NCBI RefSeq assembly: GCF_004916905.1
Contig: NZ_SDLV01000025.1
Span: forward strand, 62,001 to 126,000
From: Chryseobacterium candidae
GTDB taxonomy: Bacteria > Bacteroidota > Bacteroidia > Flavobacteriales > Weeksellaceae
DNA: 64,000 bases
Direction of reading: 5' to 3'
Under the pieces are notes generated by a model. It was not told the origin of the DNA, did not search any database, and saw nothing but the letters and a program-made list of their open reading frames with translations. The position numbers and the translations under genes are program-made. Of this stretch, positions 1 through 7,890 are shown in pieces. Each line of letters opens with the position of its first letter. The first letter of the stretch is position 1.

Positions 1-1
1 T

Positions 2-259
2 ATTTCAGTAAAATTACCGGCAGTTATTGCAGGCCAGAAAGGATTGGTAGATGAGAAAGATCTTATCATCCCGAATATGAGAGGAATTATGTCTGCAAGA
101 ACAAAACCTTTGCAGGTGGTAGAGCCTTCTTCTTCAGAAGTAAAAGTTCAGGGAGTATCTTATGACAGCGTTCCGCCAAGAGCAGCTGTGAAAATGGTTT
201 CTCCGGATAATCTTGATGAATTGGTAAGATTACTTCACGAAGAAGCTAAAGTAATTTAA
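2..259 (+). CDS. etfB: Electron transfer flavoprotein subunit beta, C-terminal part
   Basis: The reading frame is already open at the window edge and its start lies upstream. The visible 85 residues match the end of EtfB: the segment VKLPAVIAGQKGLVDEKDL, then RGIMSARTKPLQVVEP, are typical of the C-terminal region, where the beta subunit carries AMP and clasps the alpha subunit. EtfAB shuttles electrons from acyl-CoA and related dehydrogenases to ETF:quinone oxidoreductase. etfA follows 128 bases downstream, which supports the call. The gap between the two holds a heptad-periodic repeat and no clear terminator, so co-transcription is likely. Confidence 0.9.
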   Translation: MSVKLPAVIAGQKGLVDEKDLIIPNMRGIMSARTKPLQVVEPSSSEVKVQGVSYDSVPPRAAVKMVSPDNLDELVRLLHEEAKVI

Positions 260-387
260 TAAGAATCAAGTAAAAAGTAAAAAGATTCAGGATAAAATTT
301 GATGTCATCAGACATGATCTGAATTTCATTACTATTCAGAATTAGATAATCTTGAATCCTGAACGTTAAACCTTAAACAAATTAGAA
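260..387. repeat. Heptad-periodic inverted repeat between etfB and etfA
   Basis: After the etfB stop there is a run of 7-base units (AAGAATC, AAGTAAA, AAGTAAA, AAGATTC). Just before etfA comes a second run in the opposite sense (TCTTGAA, TCCTGAA, CGTTAAA, CCTTAAA). The two arrays can partly pair across the spacer. The layout resembles other gaps in this window although the unit sequence differs. It carries no coding signal. Confidence 0.5.
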
Positions 388-1335
388 ATGGCAGTATTCG
401 TATACGCAGAAAATATAAACGGAGTTTACAAAAAAGCAGCTTTCGAAGCAGTTTCTTATGCTAAAGCTATCGCTGATAAAGCAGGAGATACCGTTACGGC
501 AATCTCTGTAAACCCAACAGATTCTTCAGATTTATTATACAAATATGGAGCATCAAACGTAATCAATATCAAAGACGAAGGTCTTAAAAATTTCTCAGCA
601 AAAGCATTTGCACAGGCTGTAAGTGAAGTAGCAGACGGAAATATCATCGTTTTCCCTCACACTACTGATGCTTCTTCCATTGCTCCTATGCTTGCGGTAA
701 TGAAGAACTATTCTTTAATTACTAACGCATTGGAAGCTCCTGAAAGCCTTTCTCCTTTCCAGGTAAAAAGAAGAGCATTCTCCGGAAAAGGTTTCATGCA
801 TGCAAAAGCAGAAGGGAACGGAGTAATCGTTACTGTTTCTCAAAACGCTTTCGGTGTTAAAGAAAATGCAGTATCAGGTTCTGAAGAAGTAAGAAATTTA
901 TCGGTAGCTAATGAAGATACTAAAGTGATTTCTCACGAGCAGAGCTCAGGTAAATTAGACCTTAAAGAAGCTGAAGTTGTTGTTTCTGCAGGTAGAGGAA
1001 TGAAAGGACCTGAAAACTGGGGAATGATCGAAGATCTGGCAAACGTTTTAGGAGCAGCTACAGCATGTTCTAAGCCCGTTTCTGATATCGGATGGAGACC
1101 TCACACAGAACACGTAGGACAAACAGGAAAAGCTATTTCTCCGAATCTTTACATTGCAGTAGGGATTTCAGGAGCGATTCAGCACCTTGCCGGAGTGAAC
1201 TCTTCAAAAACTATCGTAGTAATCAACAGTGATCCTGAAGCACCGTTCTTCAAGTCTGCTGACTACGGAGTAGTAGGAGATGCTTTCCAGATTATTCCTG
1301 CACTAACAGAGAAAATTAAAGCAATTAAAGGATAA
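388..1335 (+). CDS. etfA: Electron transfer flavoprotein subunit alpha
   Basis: This 315-residue protein has the usual EtfA length. The N-terminal domain (about residues 1-185) has the ETF fold. The C-terminal FAD-binding domain starts near EVVVSAGRGMKG and includes SKPVSDIGWRPHTEHVGQTGK and the GISGAIQHLAG stretch that contacts the FAD. It forms the EtfAB heterodimer with the product of the upstream gene. The ATG is the first in frame and sits right after the upstream repeat; as is usual here there is no Shine-Dalgarno site. A rho-independent terminator follows about 110 bases after the stop. Confidence 0.96.
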   Translation: MAVFVYAENINGVYKKAAFEAVSYAKAIADKAGDTVTAISVNPTDSSDLLYKYGASNVINIKDEGLKNFSAKAFAQAVSEVADGNIIVFPHTTDASSIAPMLAVMKNYSLITNALEAPESLSPFQVKRRAFSGKGFMHAKAEGNGVIVTVSQNAFGVKENAVSGSEEVRNLSVANEDTKVISHEQSSGKLDLKEAEVVVSAGRGMKGPENWGMIEDLANVLGAATACSKPVSDIGWRPHTEHVGQTGKAISPNLYIAVGISGAIQHLAGVNSSKTIVVINSDPEAPFFKSADYGVVGDAFQIIPALTEKIKAIKG

Positions 1336-1437
1336 GAAAGTGAATTGTGAATAGTTAATTCTCGCTTTGCTCGTCGATTTTTAATTAAATAAATCACTTG
1401 CGAAACAAAATTCACTATTGACGTTTGACAATCATCA
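1336..1437. repeat. Heptad-periodic inverted repeat after etfA
   Basis: Directly after etfA are tandem units GTGAATT, GTGAATA, GTTAATT. About 60 bases on, the opposite sense appears (TTCACTATTGAC, then GTTTGACAATCATCA). The two parts are partly complementary. This is the same design, with a different unit, as the repeat between etfB and etfA. Confidence 0.4.
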
Positions 1438-1448
1438 ACAATACAGAT

Positions 1449-1478
1449 AAAAGCTCGGCTTTCCGGGCTTTTATTTTT
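1449..1478 (+). terminator. Rho-independent terminator of etfBA
   Basis: The stem AAAAGC..CGG pairs with CCG.GCTTTT and runs into a T-rich tail (TTATTTTT). It closes the etfBA unit. Confidence 0.75.
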
Positions 1479-1513
1479 GCGTAAAAAAGTGAAAACACAA
1501 TAAAAAATTAATC

Positions 1514-1521
1514 TATATTTG
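1514..1521 (+). promoter_or_regulatory. Promoter -7 box TATATTTG of the bifunctional nuclease gene
   Basis: A perfect match to the Bacteroidota -7 consensus TAnnTTTG lies 5 bases upstream of the ATG at 1527, which implies a very short or absent leader. Confidence 0.5.
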
Positions 1522-1526
1522 TAGCT

Positions 1527-2126
1527 ATGGATTATAAGCAGCTAATTATTCGCGGAATATCGTACAGCCAGACCCAGTCGGGGGCTTATGCATTGTTATT
1601 GGAACATGAAGAAACACACATAAAATTACCTGTTGTTATAGGAAATTTCGAAGCCCAGTCTATCTCTCTCGGTTTGGAAAAAGATATTCATCCACCGCGT
1701 CCTCTTACTCATGATTTATTTACAAAATTTATAGTTTCTGCCAATTATGAGCTTATTTCTGTCATTATCTATCAGATTGTAGACGGAGTTTTCTTCTCCA
1801 ATATCAACTTTAAAAATAAAGTAACCGAAGAAGAACTAATCCTTGATGCCAGAACTTCTGATGCTGTTGCCATGGCCGTAAGATTTGACGCGCCAATATT
1901 TACAACTCAGCAGGTTTTAAATGAAGCCGGAATTTTATTGGAACTGGAAGATGTTTCAAAAGAAGAGCAATCATTCTCAGAAACAGTACAGACAGAAGAT
2001 AACTTAAAATCTATTTCTATGGAAGAGCTTCAGAAATTATTAGACGAAGCTGTTAAAGAAGAAGACTATGATACCGCCCTTGAAATCCAGGAAGAAATCA
2101 AGAGGAGGAAAAAGAAAATTGATTAA
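1527..2126 (+). CDS. Bifunctional nuclease family protein (DUF151) with UvrB/C motif
   Basis: A 199-residue cytosolic protein. Residues 1 to about 140 form the DUF151 (bifunctional nuclease, BFN) domain: the N-terminal beta strands ending in LPVVIGNFEAQSISLGLE and the motif DARTSDAVAMAVRFDAPIF are diagnostic. The C-terminal 45 residues form a UvrB/UvrC-type helical hairpin (SMEELQKLLDEAVKEEDY..ALEIQEEI). Plant and bacterial family members have RNase/DNase activity, but the role in Bacteroidota is not settled. A nucleoside permease follows after 22 bases, so the two are probably co-transcribed. Confidence 0.88.
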   Translation: MDYKQLIIRGISYSQTQSGAYALLLEHEETHIKLPVVIGNFEAQSISLGLEKDIHPPRPLTHDLFTKFIVSANYELISVIIYQIVDGVFFSNINFKNKVTEEELILDARTSDAVAMAVRFDAPIFTTQQVLNEAGILLELEDVSKEEQSFSETVQTEDNLKSISMEELQKLLDEAVKEEDYDTALEIQEEIKRRKKKID

Positions 2127-2148
2127 AGAGATACTTTTTATATAAACT

Positions 2149-3531
2149 ATGAATTTAAAATTACGACTGACCATCCTCAGTTTTCTCCAGTTTTTCGTTT
2201 GGGGAGCTTGGCTGATTACGATGGCAAACTTCTGGTTTGGCACAAAACATTGGGATGGAACTCAGTTTGGAGCTGTGTTCGGAACAATGGGAATTGCTTC
2301 TATCTTTATGCCAACCATTACCGGAATTATTGCTGACCGCTGGGTAAATGCGGAGCGCATATTTTCAGTATTACACATTCTTTATGGGGTTATTCTTTTT
2401 ATTTTACCTCATTCTGCAGACCCGAATTCCTTCTTTTCAGTAATGCTTGTGGCCATGTGCTTCTATATGCCTACCATTGCACTTGCTAATTCAATTTCTT
2501 ATACAATCCTGAAAAATAACAATCTGGATGTGGTGAAAGACTTTCCACCGATTCGTGTATGGGGAACTATTGGTTTTATTGTTGCCATGTGGATCACAAA
2601 CCTTAGCGGGAATAAAGAAACAGAAGGTCAGTTTTATATCGGAGGTGTTGTAGCAATTTTCTTAGGAATTTATGCCCTTACTCTTCCTAAATGTCCACCA
2701 CAAAAACTGATTGACAAACACTCACCATTATCCGAGCAGTTAGGCTTGAATGCATTTAAGCTTTTTGGAAGCTATAAAATGGCATTATTCTTTATGTTTT
2801 CAATGCTTTTGGGAGCTGCACTTCAACTTACCAATGCATATGGAGACGTATTTTTAAGTGAATTTGCCCATTTTCCTAAATATGCAGACTCATTTGTAGT
2901 AAAAAGATCTACCATTATTATGTCCATCTCACAGGTTTCAGAAACCCTGTTTATTTTGGCAATTCCTTTCTTTCTGAAGAAATTCGGAATTAAGAAAGTA
3001 ATGTTGATATCAATGCTGGCCTGGGTATTAAGATTCGGATTCTTTGCTTATGGGGTACCGGAAGGGTTTGGACTTTCACTGATCATTCTTTCATGTATTG
3101 TGTACGGAATGGCTTTCGATTTCTTTAATATCTCAGGATCCCTTTTCGTGGAAACGACTACCGATAAAAAGATACGTTCTTCAGCTCAGGGATTATTCAT
3201 GATGATGACTAACGGTTTTGGAGCGGTTTTCGGAAGTTACGCCGCTGGATGGGCTATTGATAAGTTCTTTACCCACAAGTTTTCTACAGCTTCAGATCTA
3301 TCTGCTTATCTTCAGACAACCCCTGATAATCCTACTTTCCTGAACATTCTAAAGAAAAGCTTCAACGCAGCAGTGAATACAGATGGAACTCTTTCCTCTG
3401 TGGTGATGGTAAAAGACTGGCAGCAGATATGGCTTTCTTTTGCAATATATGCGTTAATACTGGCGGTGTTCTTTGCCGTACTGTTTAAACATAAACATAA
3501 CCCGGAAGATGTTTCATCAGTGAAACACTAA
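2149..3531 (+). CDS. Nucleoside permease, MFS NHS family (NupG-like)
   Basis: A 460-residue inner-membrane protein with about 12 hydrophobic segments. The start MNLKLRLTILSFLQFFVWGAWLIT and the segment FPPIRVWGTIGFIVAMW are typical of nucleoside:H+ symporters of the NupG/XapB type. The length is slightly above the roughly 420 usual for the family because of a loop between the last helices (about residues 380-425). It should import nucleosides for salvage. It lies 22 bases behind the DUF151 gene and is followed by a strong hairpin terminator. Confidence 0.85.
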   Translation: MNLKLRLTILSFLQFFVWGAWLITMANFWFGTKHWDGTQFGAVFGTMGIASIFMPTITGIIADRWVNAERIFSVLHILYGVILFILPHSADPNSFFSVMLVAMCFYMPTIALANSISYTILKNNNLDVVKDFPPIRVWGTIGFIVAMWITNLSGNKETEGQFYIGGVVAIFLGIYALTLPKCPPQKLIDKHSPLSEQLGLNAFKLFGSYKMALFFMFSMLLGAALQLTNAYGDVFLSEFAHFPKYADSFVVKRSTIIMSISQVSETLFILAIPFFLKKFGIKKVMLISMLAWVLRFGFFAYGVPEGFGLSLIILSCIVYGMAFDFFNISGSLFVETTTDKKIRSSAQGLFMMMTNGFGAVFGSYAAGWAIDKFFTHKFSTASDLSAYLQTTPDNPTFLNILKKSFNAAVNTDGTLSSVVMVKDWQQIWLSFAIYALILAVFFAVLFKHKHNPEDVSSVKH

Positions 3532-3557
3532 TTGAAACTTATAATTTATAAGATATT

Positions 3558-3591
3558 AAATTGCATTTTTGAAAAAAAATGCAATTTTTTT
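3558..3591 (+). terminator. Rho-independent terminator after nucleoside permease
   Basis: AAATTGCATTTTT pairs with AAAAATGCAATTT and is followed by a run of T. Confidence 0.8.
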
Positions 3592-3773
3592 ATTTTCATA
3601 TCCTTGTATATAATAAAGCTTTGCTGAAGAAAAATATGGATTCATATCGGTATTGAAATTGTAAGCGGTGATTTTTAATTCTGTAATAAATAAATTATTT
3701 CTTTATCTAATGAATAACAATAGTGATCTTTTTTTATGACTAATGAGCGTTTGTGTAGTGAAATTGTATTTTT

Positions 3774-3805
3774 AAAACACACTCTTTAAAAGTGTGTTTT
3801 TTTTT
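3774..3805 (+). terminator. Second terminator with no assigned upstream gene
   Basis: The stem AAAACACACT/AGTGTGTTTT with a loop of about six bases runs into nine or more T. It lies some 180 bases after the permease terminator and just before the next gene, with no convincing ORF in between. It may end an unrecognised small RNA or simply catch read-through. Confidence 0.65.
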
Positions 3806-3827
3806 GTATTTTGGCACTTTAGTAAAT

Positions 3828-4232
3828 ATGAAAAATATTCAGTTATTAGGATTACTGTTAGTAATTGCAGGTAGCTTTTTACCCCTGGTACACGTGCCTG
3901 TAATAGGGAGCTGGAACTATTGGAAGCTTGATCATTATCTGGCTATTACCTGCTGGATCTTTTCCGCTTGTGCAGTTTTTGGAATTGTAAATAACAGTGC
4001 TAAAATCGTTAGATTTTTTGGTATTCTGCTTATTCTTTTATTCGGATTTACCCTGGTTGCTGTGAAAATGCAATCGCTGCAATACTTTAGCTTTTTGCCA
4101 TTCAAATCCTGGCAGGAGACTTTTGCCGGAATTGTTACATTGAAATGGGGTTGGGCTGTAGAGTTTTTAGGGGCTTTTCTGATGGTTTTTGCAGGTGGAA
4201 GTAAAAAAGTAAATAATAGAACACAAATATAA
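3828..4232 (+). CDS. Small four-helix membrane protein, unknown function
   Basis: A 134-residue protein made almost entirely of four hydrophobic segments (about residues 5-25, 40-60, 68-88 and 105-128) with a short charged C-terminal tail. I do not recognise a family. I chose the ATG at 3828 because the in-frame codons further upstream run through the terminator hairpin at 3774-3805. The next gene begins 2 bases after the stop, so the two form a unit. Confidence 0.65.
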   Translation: MKNIQLLGLLLVIAGSFLPLVHVPVIGSWNYWKLDHYLAITCWIFSACAVFGIVNNSAKIVRFFGILLILLFGFTLVAVKMQSLQYFSFLPFKSWQETFAGIVTLKWGWAVEFLGAFLMVFAGGSKKVNNRTQI

Positions 4233-4234
4233 AT

Positions 4235-4645
4235 ATGAACTTCTTAAAAATATTTTCAGCAGGAATTTTGTTGATGACGGCCGCACAGACGTATGCCCAG
4301 TCAACAGAACAGAAAAAACCGGATAATCCGCCTAAATGTACTAACATAAAAGAAGGGAAGTTTTTAAGACCTAAATATCCGGAAGCAATATGGTATATGA
4401 CCATTAAAGATAATGTTCAAACCGAATATTTCAATAATGGAAAAGATTATATTAAATCGACATTGGTTTTTGTGGATGACTGCAATTATAAAGCAATTGT
4501 GATAGAGAAATCCGATAAAAATGATCCCGCACAGATAGGGGATGTCTTCAATAATAAAATAGTAGCCACTCAGGATAATCTTCTGAAAGTGAATTCCAAA
4601 ATTGAGGGGACTCAATTCGATCTGGTATACATAAAAGTGAAATAA
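4235..4645 (+). CDS. Secreted hypothetical protein
   Basis: A 136-residue protein with a clear signal peptide (hydrophobic residues 5-20, likely cleavage after AQT-YAQ near residue 22). The mature part is polar, with single cysteines in PPKCTNIKEGKF and VDDCNYKAIVI that could form a disulfide. It resembles small periplasmic proteins of Flavobacteriia that have no assigned role. It lies 2 bases behind the membrane protein gene. Confidence 0.6.
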   Translation: MNFLKIFSAGILLMTAAQTYAQSTEQKKPDNPPKCTNIKEGKFLRPKYPEAIWYMTIKDNVQTEYFNNGKDYIKSTLVFVDDCNYKAIVIEKSDKNDPAQIGDVFNNKIVATQDNLLKVNSKIEGTQFDLVYIKVK

Positions 4646-4658
4646 ATTCTAACTATAA

Positions 4659-4682
4659 AAATGGAATCTTTATTCCGTTTTA
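4659..4682 (+). terminator. Weak hairpin terminator
   Basis: A short stem GGAAT/ATTCC flanked by AAAAT and GTTTT lies between the secreted protein gene and the thiolase gene. Confidence 0.35.
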
Positions 4683-4702
4683 GCTAAATAAAAATTATAT
4701 AC

Positions 4703-5881
4703 ATGAAAGAAGTATTCATTGTTTCCGCAGTAAGAACACCTATGGGGAGTTTTATGGGAAGCTTATCAACAGTTCCGGCTACAAAACTGGGAGCAACTGC
4801 CGTAAAAGGTGCATTAGATAAAATCGGTTTAGATCCTAATACTGTTCAGGAAATCTATATGGGAAATGTTCTTCAGGCAGGAGAAGGCCAGGCGCCGGCT
4901 CGTCAGGTGGCTTTAGGAGCAGGTCTTTCAATCAATACACCATCTACTACCGTAAATAAAGTTTGTGCTTCAGGAATGAAAGCTGTAACAATGGCGGCTC
5001 AGGCGATCAAAGCTGGTGATGCTGATGTAATTGTTGCAGGAGGTATGGAGAATATGTCTTTAGTTCCTCATTATTACAATGCAAGAGTAGCTACAAAATT
5101 AGGTGATATCAAAATGCTTGACGGAATGGTACTTGACGGTCTTACAGACGTATACAACAAAGTACATATGGGAGTATGCGCAGAAAAATGCGCCGCAGAC
5201 TATAATATTACAAGAGAAGATCAGGATAACTTCGCAGTAGAATCTTACAAAAGATCAGCAAAAGCTTGGAGCGAAGGTAAATTCAACGAAGAAATTGTAC
5301 CGGTTTCTATTCCTCAGAGAAAAGGAGAGCCTGTAATTTTTGCTGAAGATGAAGAATATAAAGCAGTAAACTTCGACAGAATTTCAACACTTCCTACGGT
5401 ATTCAAAAAAGAAGAAGGAACAGTAACAGCAGCAAACGCATCTACTCTGAACGACGGTGCTTCTGCACTGATCCTTGTTTCTAAAGAAAAAATGGAAGAA
5501 CTTGGATTGAAACCTCTTGCAAAAATCGTTTCTTACGCTGATGCAGCCCATGAGCCTGAAAACTTTACTACTGCTCCGGCAAAAGCATTACCTATCGCTC
5601 TTAAAAAGGCAGGATTAGAAGTTTCGGATATTGATTTCTTTGAATTCAACGAAGCTTTCTCAGTGGTAGGTCTGGCAAACAACAAGATCTTAGGATTAGA
5701 TGCTGCTAAAGTAAACGTAAACGGAGGTGCTGTAGCATTAGGACACCCACTGGGAAGTTCAGGTTCTAGAATCATTGTTACATTGATCAACGTATTGAAG
5801 CAAAACAATGGTAAATATGGTGCTGCAGCAATCTGCAACGGAGGCGGTGGAGCTTCTGCTATCGTAATTGAAAACTTATAA
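4703..5881 (+). CDS. Acetyl-CoA C-acetyltransferase (thiolase)
   Basis: A 392-residue thiolase of standard length. The nucleophile is Cys88 in NKVCASGMKAV; the second active-site blocks are NEAFSVVGL, GHPLGSSGSR (His) and the C-terminal CNGGGGASA with the base cysteine. It either condenses two acetyl-CoA to acetoacetyl-CoA, the first step of the mevalonate pathway, or cleaves ketoacyl-CoA. The sequence alone does not decide direction. It stands alone, with a strong terminator behind it. The mevalonate kinase gene 5 kb downstream fits the biosynthetic reading. Confidence 0.93.
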   Translation: MKEVFIVSAVRTPMGSFMGSLSTVPATKLGATAVKGALDKIGLDPNTVQEIYMGNVLQAGEGQAPARQVALGAGLSINTPSTTVNKVCASGMKAVTMAAQAIKAGDADVIVAGGMENMSLVPHYYNARVATKLGDIKMLDGMVLDGLTDVYNKVHMGVCAEKCAADYNITREDQDNFAVESYKRSAKAWSEGKFNEEIVPVSIPQRKGEPVIFAEDEEYKAVNFDRISTLPTVFKKEEGTVTAANASTLNDGASALILVSKEKMEELGLKPLAKIVSYADAAHEPENFTTAPAKALPIALKKAGLEVSDIDFFEFNEAFSVVGLANNKILGLDAAKVNVNGGAVALGHPLGSSGSRIIVTLINVLKQNNGKYGAAAICNGGGGASAIVIENL

Positions 5882-5919
5882 TTGATAAGGATATAACCAT
5901 ATTTTGTGGTTTAAGATAT

Positions 5920-5949
5920 AAAAATCGGGGTCTTTGAACCCCGATTTTT
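5920..5949 (+). terminator. Rho-independent terminator of thiolase gene
   Basis: A perfect 12-base stem AAAAATCGGGGT/ACCCCGATTTTT with a six-base loop. Confidence 0.85.
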
Positions 5950-6192
5950 AGTTACAGAATAGGATAAAATTATCTGACAGTCCTACATTACTATGCATTA
6001 TTTGAACCTTTCGATTGTATATCCGATCAGCTAATTTACTGATATGAATGAGAGAGTTTCAAACCTTACAACACATATACTCTAATCTGAGAAAGTATAA
6101 ATTATATTAAAACTTTGATGATTGATTTCAATGCCTTACAATTATTATTTTCAAAATAATATTAAAAACCGTAGAATATTCCGTAGTTTTTC
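5950..6192. other. Gene-free AT-rich gap
   Basis: Between the thiolase terminator and the next promoter I see no open frame with coding character, no RNA fold I recognise and no clear repeat. Confidence 0.5.
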
Positions 6193-6200
6193 TATTTTTG
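6193..6200 (+). promoter_or_regulatory. Promoter -7 box TATTTTTG
   Basis: A match to TAnnTTTG, 21 bases upstream of the ATG of the Atg22-like transporter. Confidence 0.55.
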
Positions 6201-6221
6201 TGCTACTAATATTTATTTGAA

Positions 6222-7712
6222 ATGTCTGAAACTGAGAATCGACAGCCTAAAAACATAAAGAATAATCCGAAAATTATGAAGGCCTGGGCTGTATATGACT
6301 GGGCAAATTCTGTTTATTCCCTGGTTATTACCTCTACTATTTTTCCTATTTATTACTCTATCCTTACCACTGCTTACGAGAAAAAAGAATATGTGGCAGA
6401 AACCAAAACATGGATTGATGTTCCGGTAAGGCATATGATCAGAATTTTCGGAGAAGAATATCAGCCGGATGCCGTGTATGGATATTCCCTTACCATATCA
6501 TTCTTTGTTGTAGTATTACTGTCTCCATTTTTATCTTCATTAGCAGATACCATTGGAAACAAAAAGTCTTTCCTGCAGTTTTTCTGTTATCTTGGGGCAA
6601 CATCTTGTATGGGATTAGCCATGTTTACAGGAATGCATAACGTATTTCTGGGGCTTTTATTCAGTATTACAGCCAGTGTCGGTTTCTGGGGAAGTTTGGT
6701 GTTTTACAACTCTTTCCTTCCGGATATTGCCACACCGGACAGACAGGATGCTCTTTCTGCAAGAGGGTATGTTTATGGATATATCGGTTCTGTAGTTTTA
6801 GTGGTAATCTGTTTGGTATTGATTCAGGTTTTTGCCAAAGGGGCAGCTCAGCAGTTACTGTTTACAAGAATCAGTTTCCTGTTAACAGGAGCGTGGTGGT
6901 TCGGTTTTTCTCAATATACATTCAAGCACCTTCCTCAGTTTGGAGATGTGAAAGATAAACTTCCTAAAGATTTAGTGCTTTTGAACTATAAGAATATCTT
7001 CAAAAGACATGAAGAACAGGGTGGCTTTTTTGAGGTATTTAAAGATAATCTGAGCTTCTATAAAGATATTGCAAAAGAAAGTTTTCACGAACTCTTTAAA
7101 GTAGGAGGAGAGCTTTTTAAAGATAAAAACCTGAAATTCTTCCTGTCAAGTTTCTTCTTTTACAGTGTAGGAATGCAGACAATTTTCCTTATGGCAACTT
7201 TATTCGGAAAGAGTGAGATCAATCTTGCTCAGGATAAACTGATAGGAACCCTTTTGGTGATTCAGATCGAAGCGATCATCGGAGCCGTTATTTTCTCAAG
7301 ATTATCCAAGAGAATTGGTAATAAAAATGTTATTTCAATTGCCATCATCCTTTGGATTGTGGCTTGTCTTTGGGCTTATTTCCTGAATAAAGAAAACCCG
7401 ACCGTTGAATACCAGTTTTATGGAGTGGCTGCAGTAGTAGGTTTGGTAATGGGTGGTCTTCAGGCAATGTCCAGATCTACTTATTCAAAATTACTTCCGG
7501 AGAACTCAATGGAGAATACTACTTACTTCAGTTTCTATGATGTATTGGAGAAAATTGCCATTATTATCGGAACATTTATCTTTGCAACATTGATCGAGCA
7601 TTTCAATAATATGCGTATTGCAGCATTGTCTATGACCATATTCTTTGCCGCAGGATTGATTTTAATCAGATTCCTGAAGGTTAAAATGAGAAAAGACAGA
7701 GAAACATTATAA
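6222..7712 (+). CDS. MFS transporter, UMF1/Atg22-like family
   Basis: A 496-residue inner-membrane protein with about 12 hydrophobic segments. The N-terminal motif KAWAVYDWANSVYSLVITST is the hallmark of the UMF1 family (bacterial relatives of the yeast vacuolar effluxer Atg22). Further family features are the SLADTIGNKKSFLQ loop and the late GGLQAMSRSTYSKLLPE motif. The substrate of bacterial members is unknown. It has its own promoter and terminator, so it is transcribed alone. Confidence 0.85.
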   Translation: MSETENRQPKNIKNNPKIMKAWAVYDWANSVYSLVITSTIFPIYYSILTTAYEKKEYVAETKTWIDVPVRHMIRIFGEEYQPDAVYGYSLTISFFVVVLLSPFLSSLADTIGNKKSFLQFFCYLGATSCMGLAMFTGMHNVFLGLLFSITASVGFWGSLVFYNSFLPDIATPDRQDALSARGYVYGYIGSVVLVVICLVLIQVFAKGAAQQLLFTRISFLLTGAWWFGFSQYTFKHLPQFGDVKDKLPKDLVLLNYKNIFKRHEEQGGFFEVFKDNLSFYKDIAKESFHELFKVGGELFKDKNLKFFLSSFFFYSVGMQTIFLMATLFGKSEINLAQDKLIGTLLVIQIEAIIGAVIFSRLSKRIGNKNVISIAIILWIVACLWAYFLNKENPTVEYQFYGVAAVVGLVMGGLQAMSRSTYSKLLPENSMENTTYFSFYDVLEKIAIIIGTFIFATLIEHFNNMRIAALSMTIFFAAGLILIRFLKVKMRKDRETL

Positions 7713-7717
7713 AATTG

Positions 7718-7747
7718 AAAGACGTTATTTTTAACGTCTTTTTTTTA
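7718..7747 (+). terminator. Rho-independent terminator
   Basis: The stem AAAGACGTT/AACGTCTTT is followed by a T tract. Confidence 0.85.
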
Positions 7748-7890
7748 TTTTAAAGAATAAAAAACATTTATTAAGCTTTTTGGTTGAATTTTGTTATATA
7801 ATTAGTATAAATATTAGAATATAGCGGTTGTTTTTCACTATGTGTTGATTTTTTTTGTTTATTTGTAAAAATGATAAAATTATCAAAATC

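Noticed and set aside
5533..5838. 101-residue - strand ORF within the thiolase gene
   Set aside because: Shadow of the thiolase reading frame; it has no independent signal.
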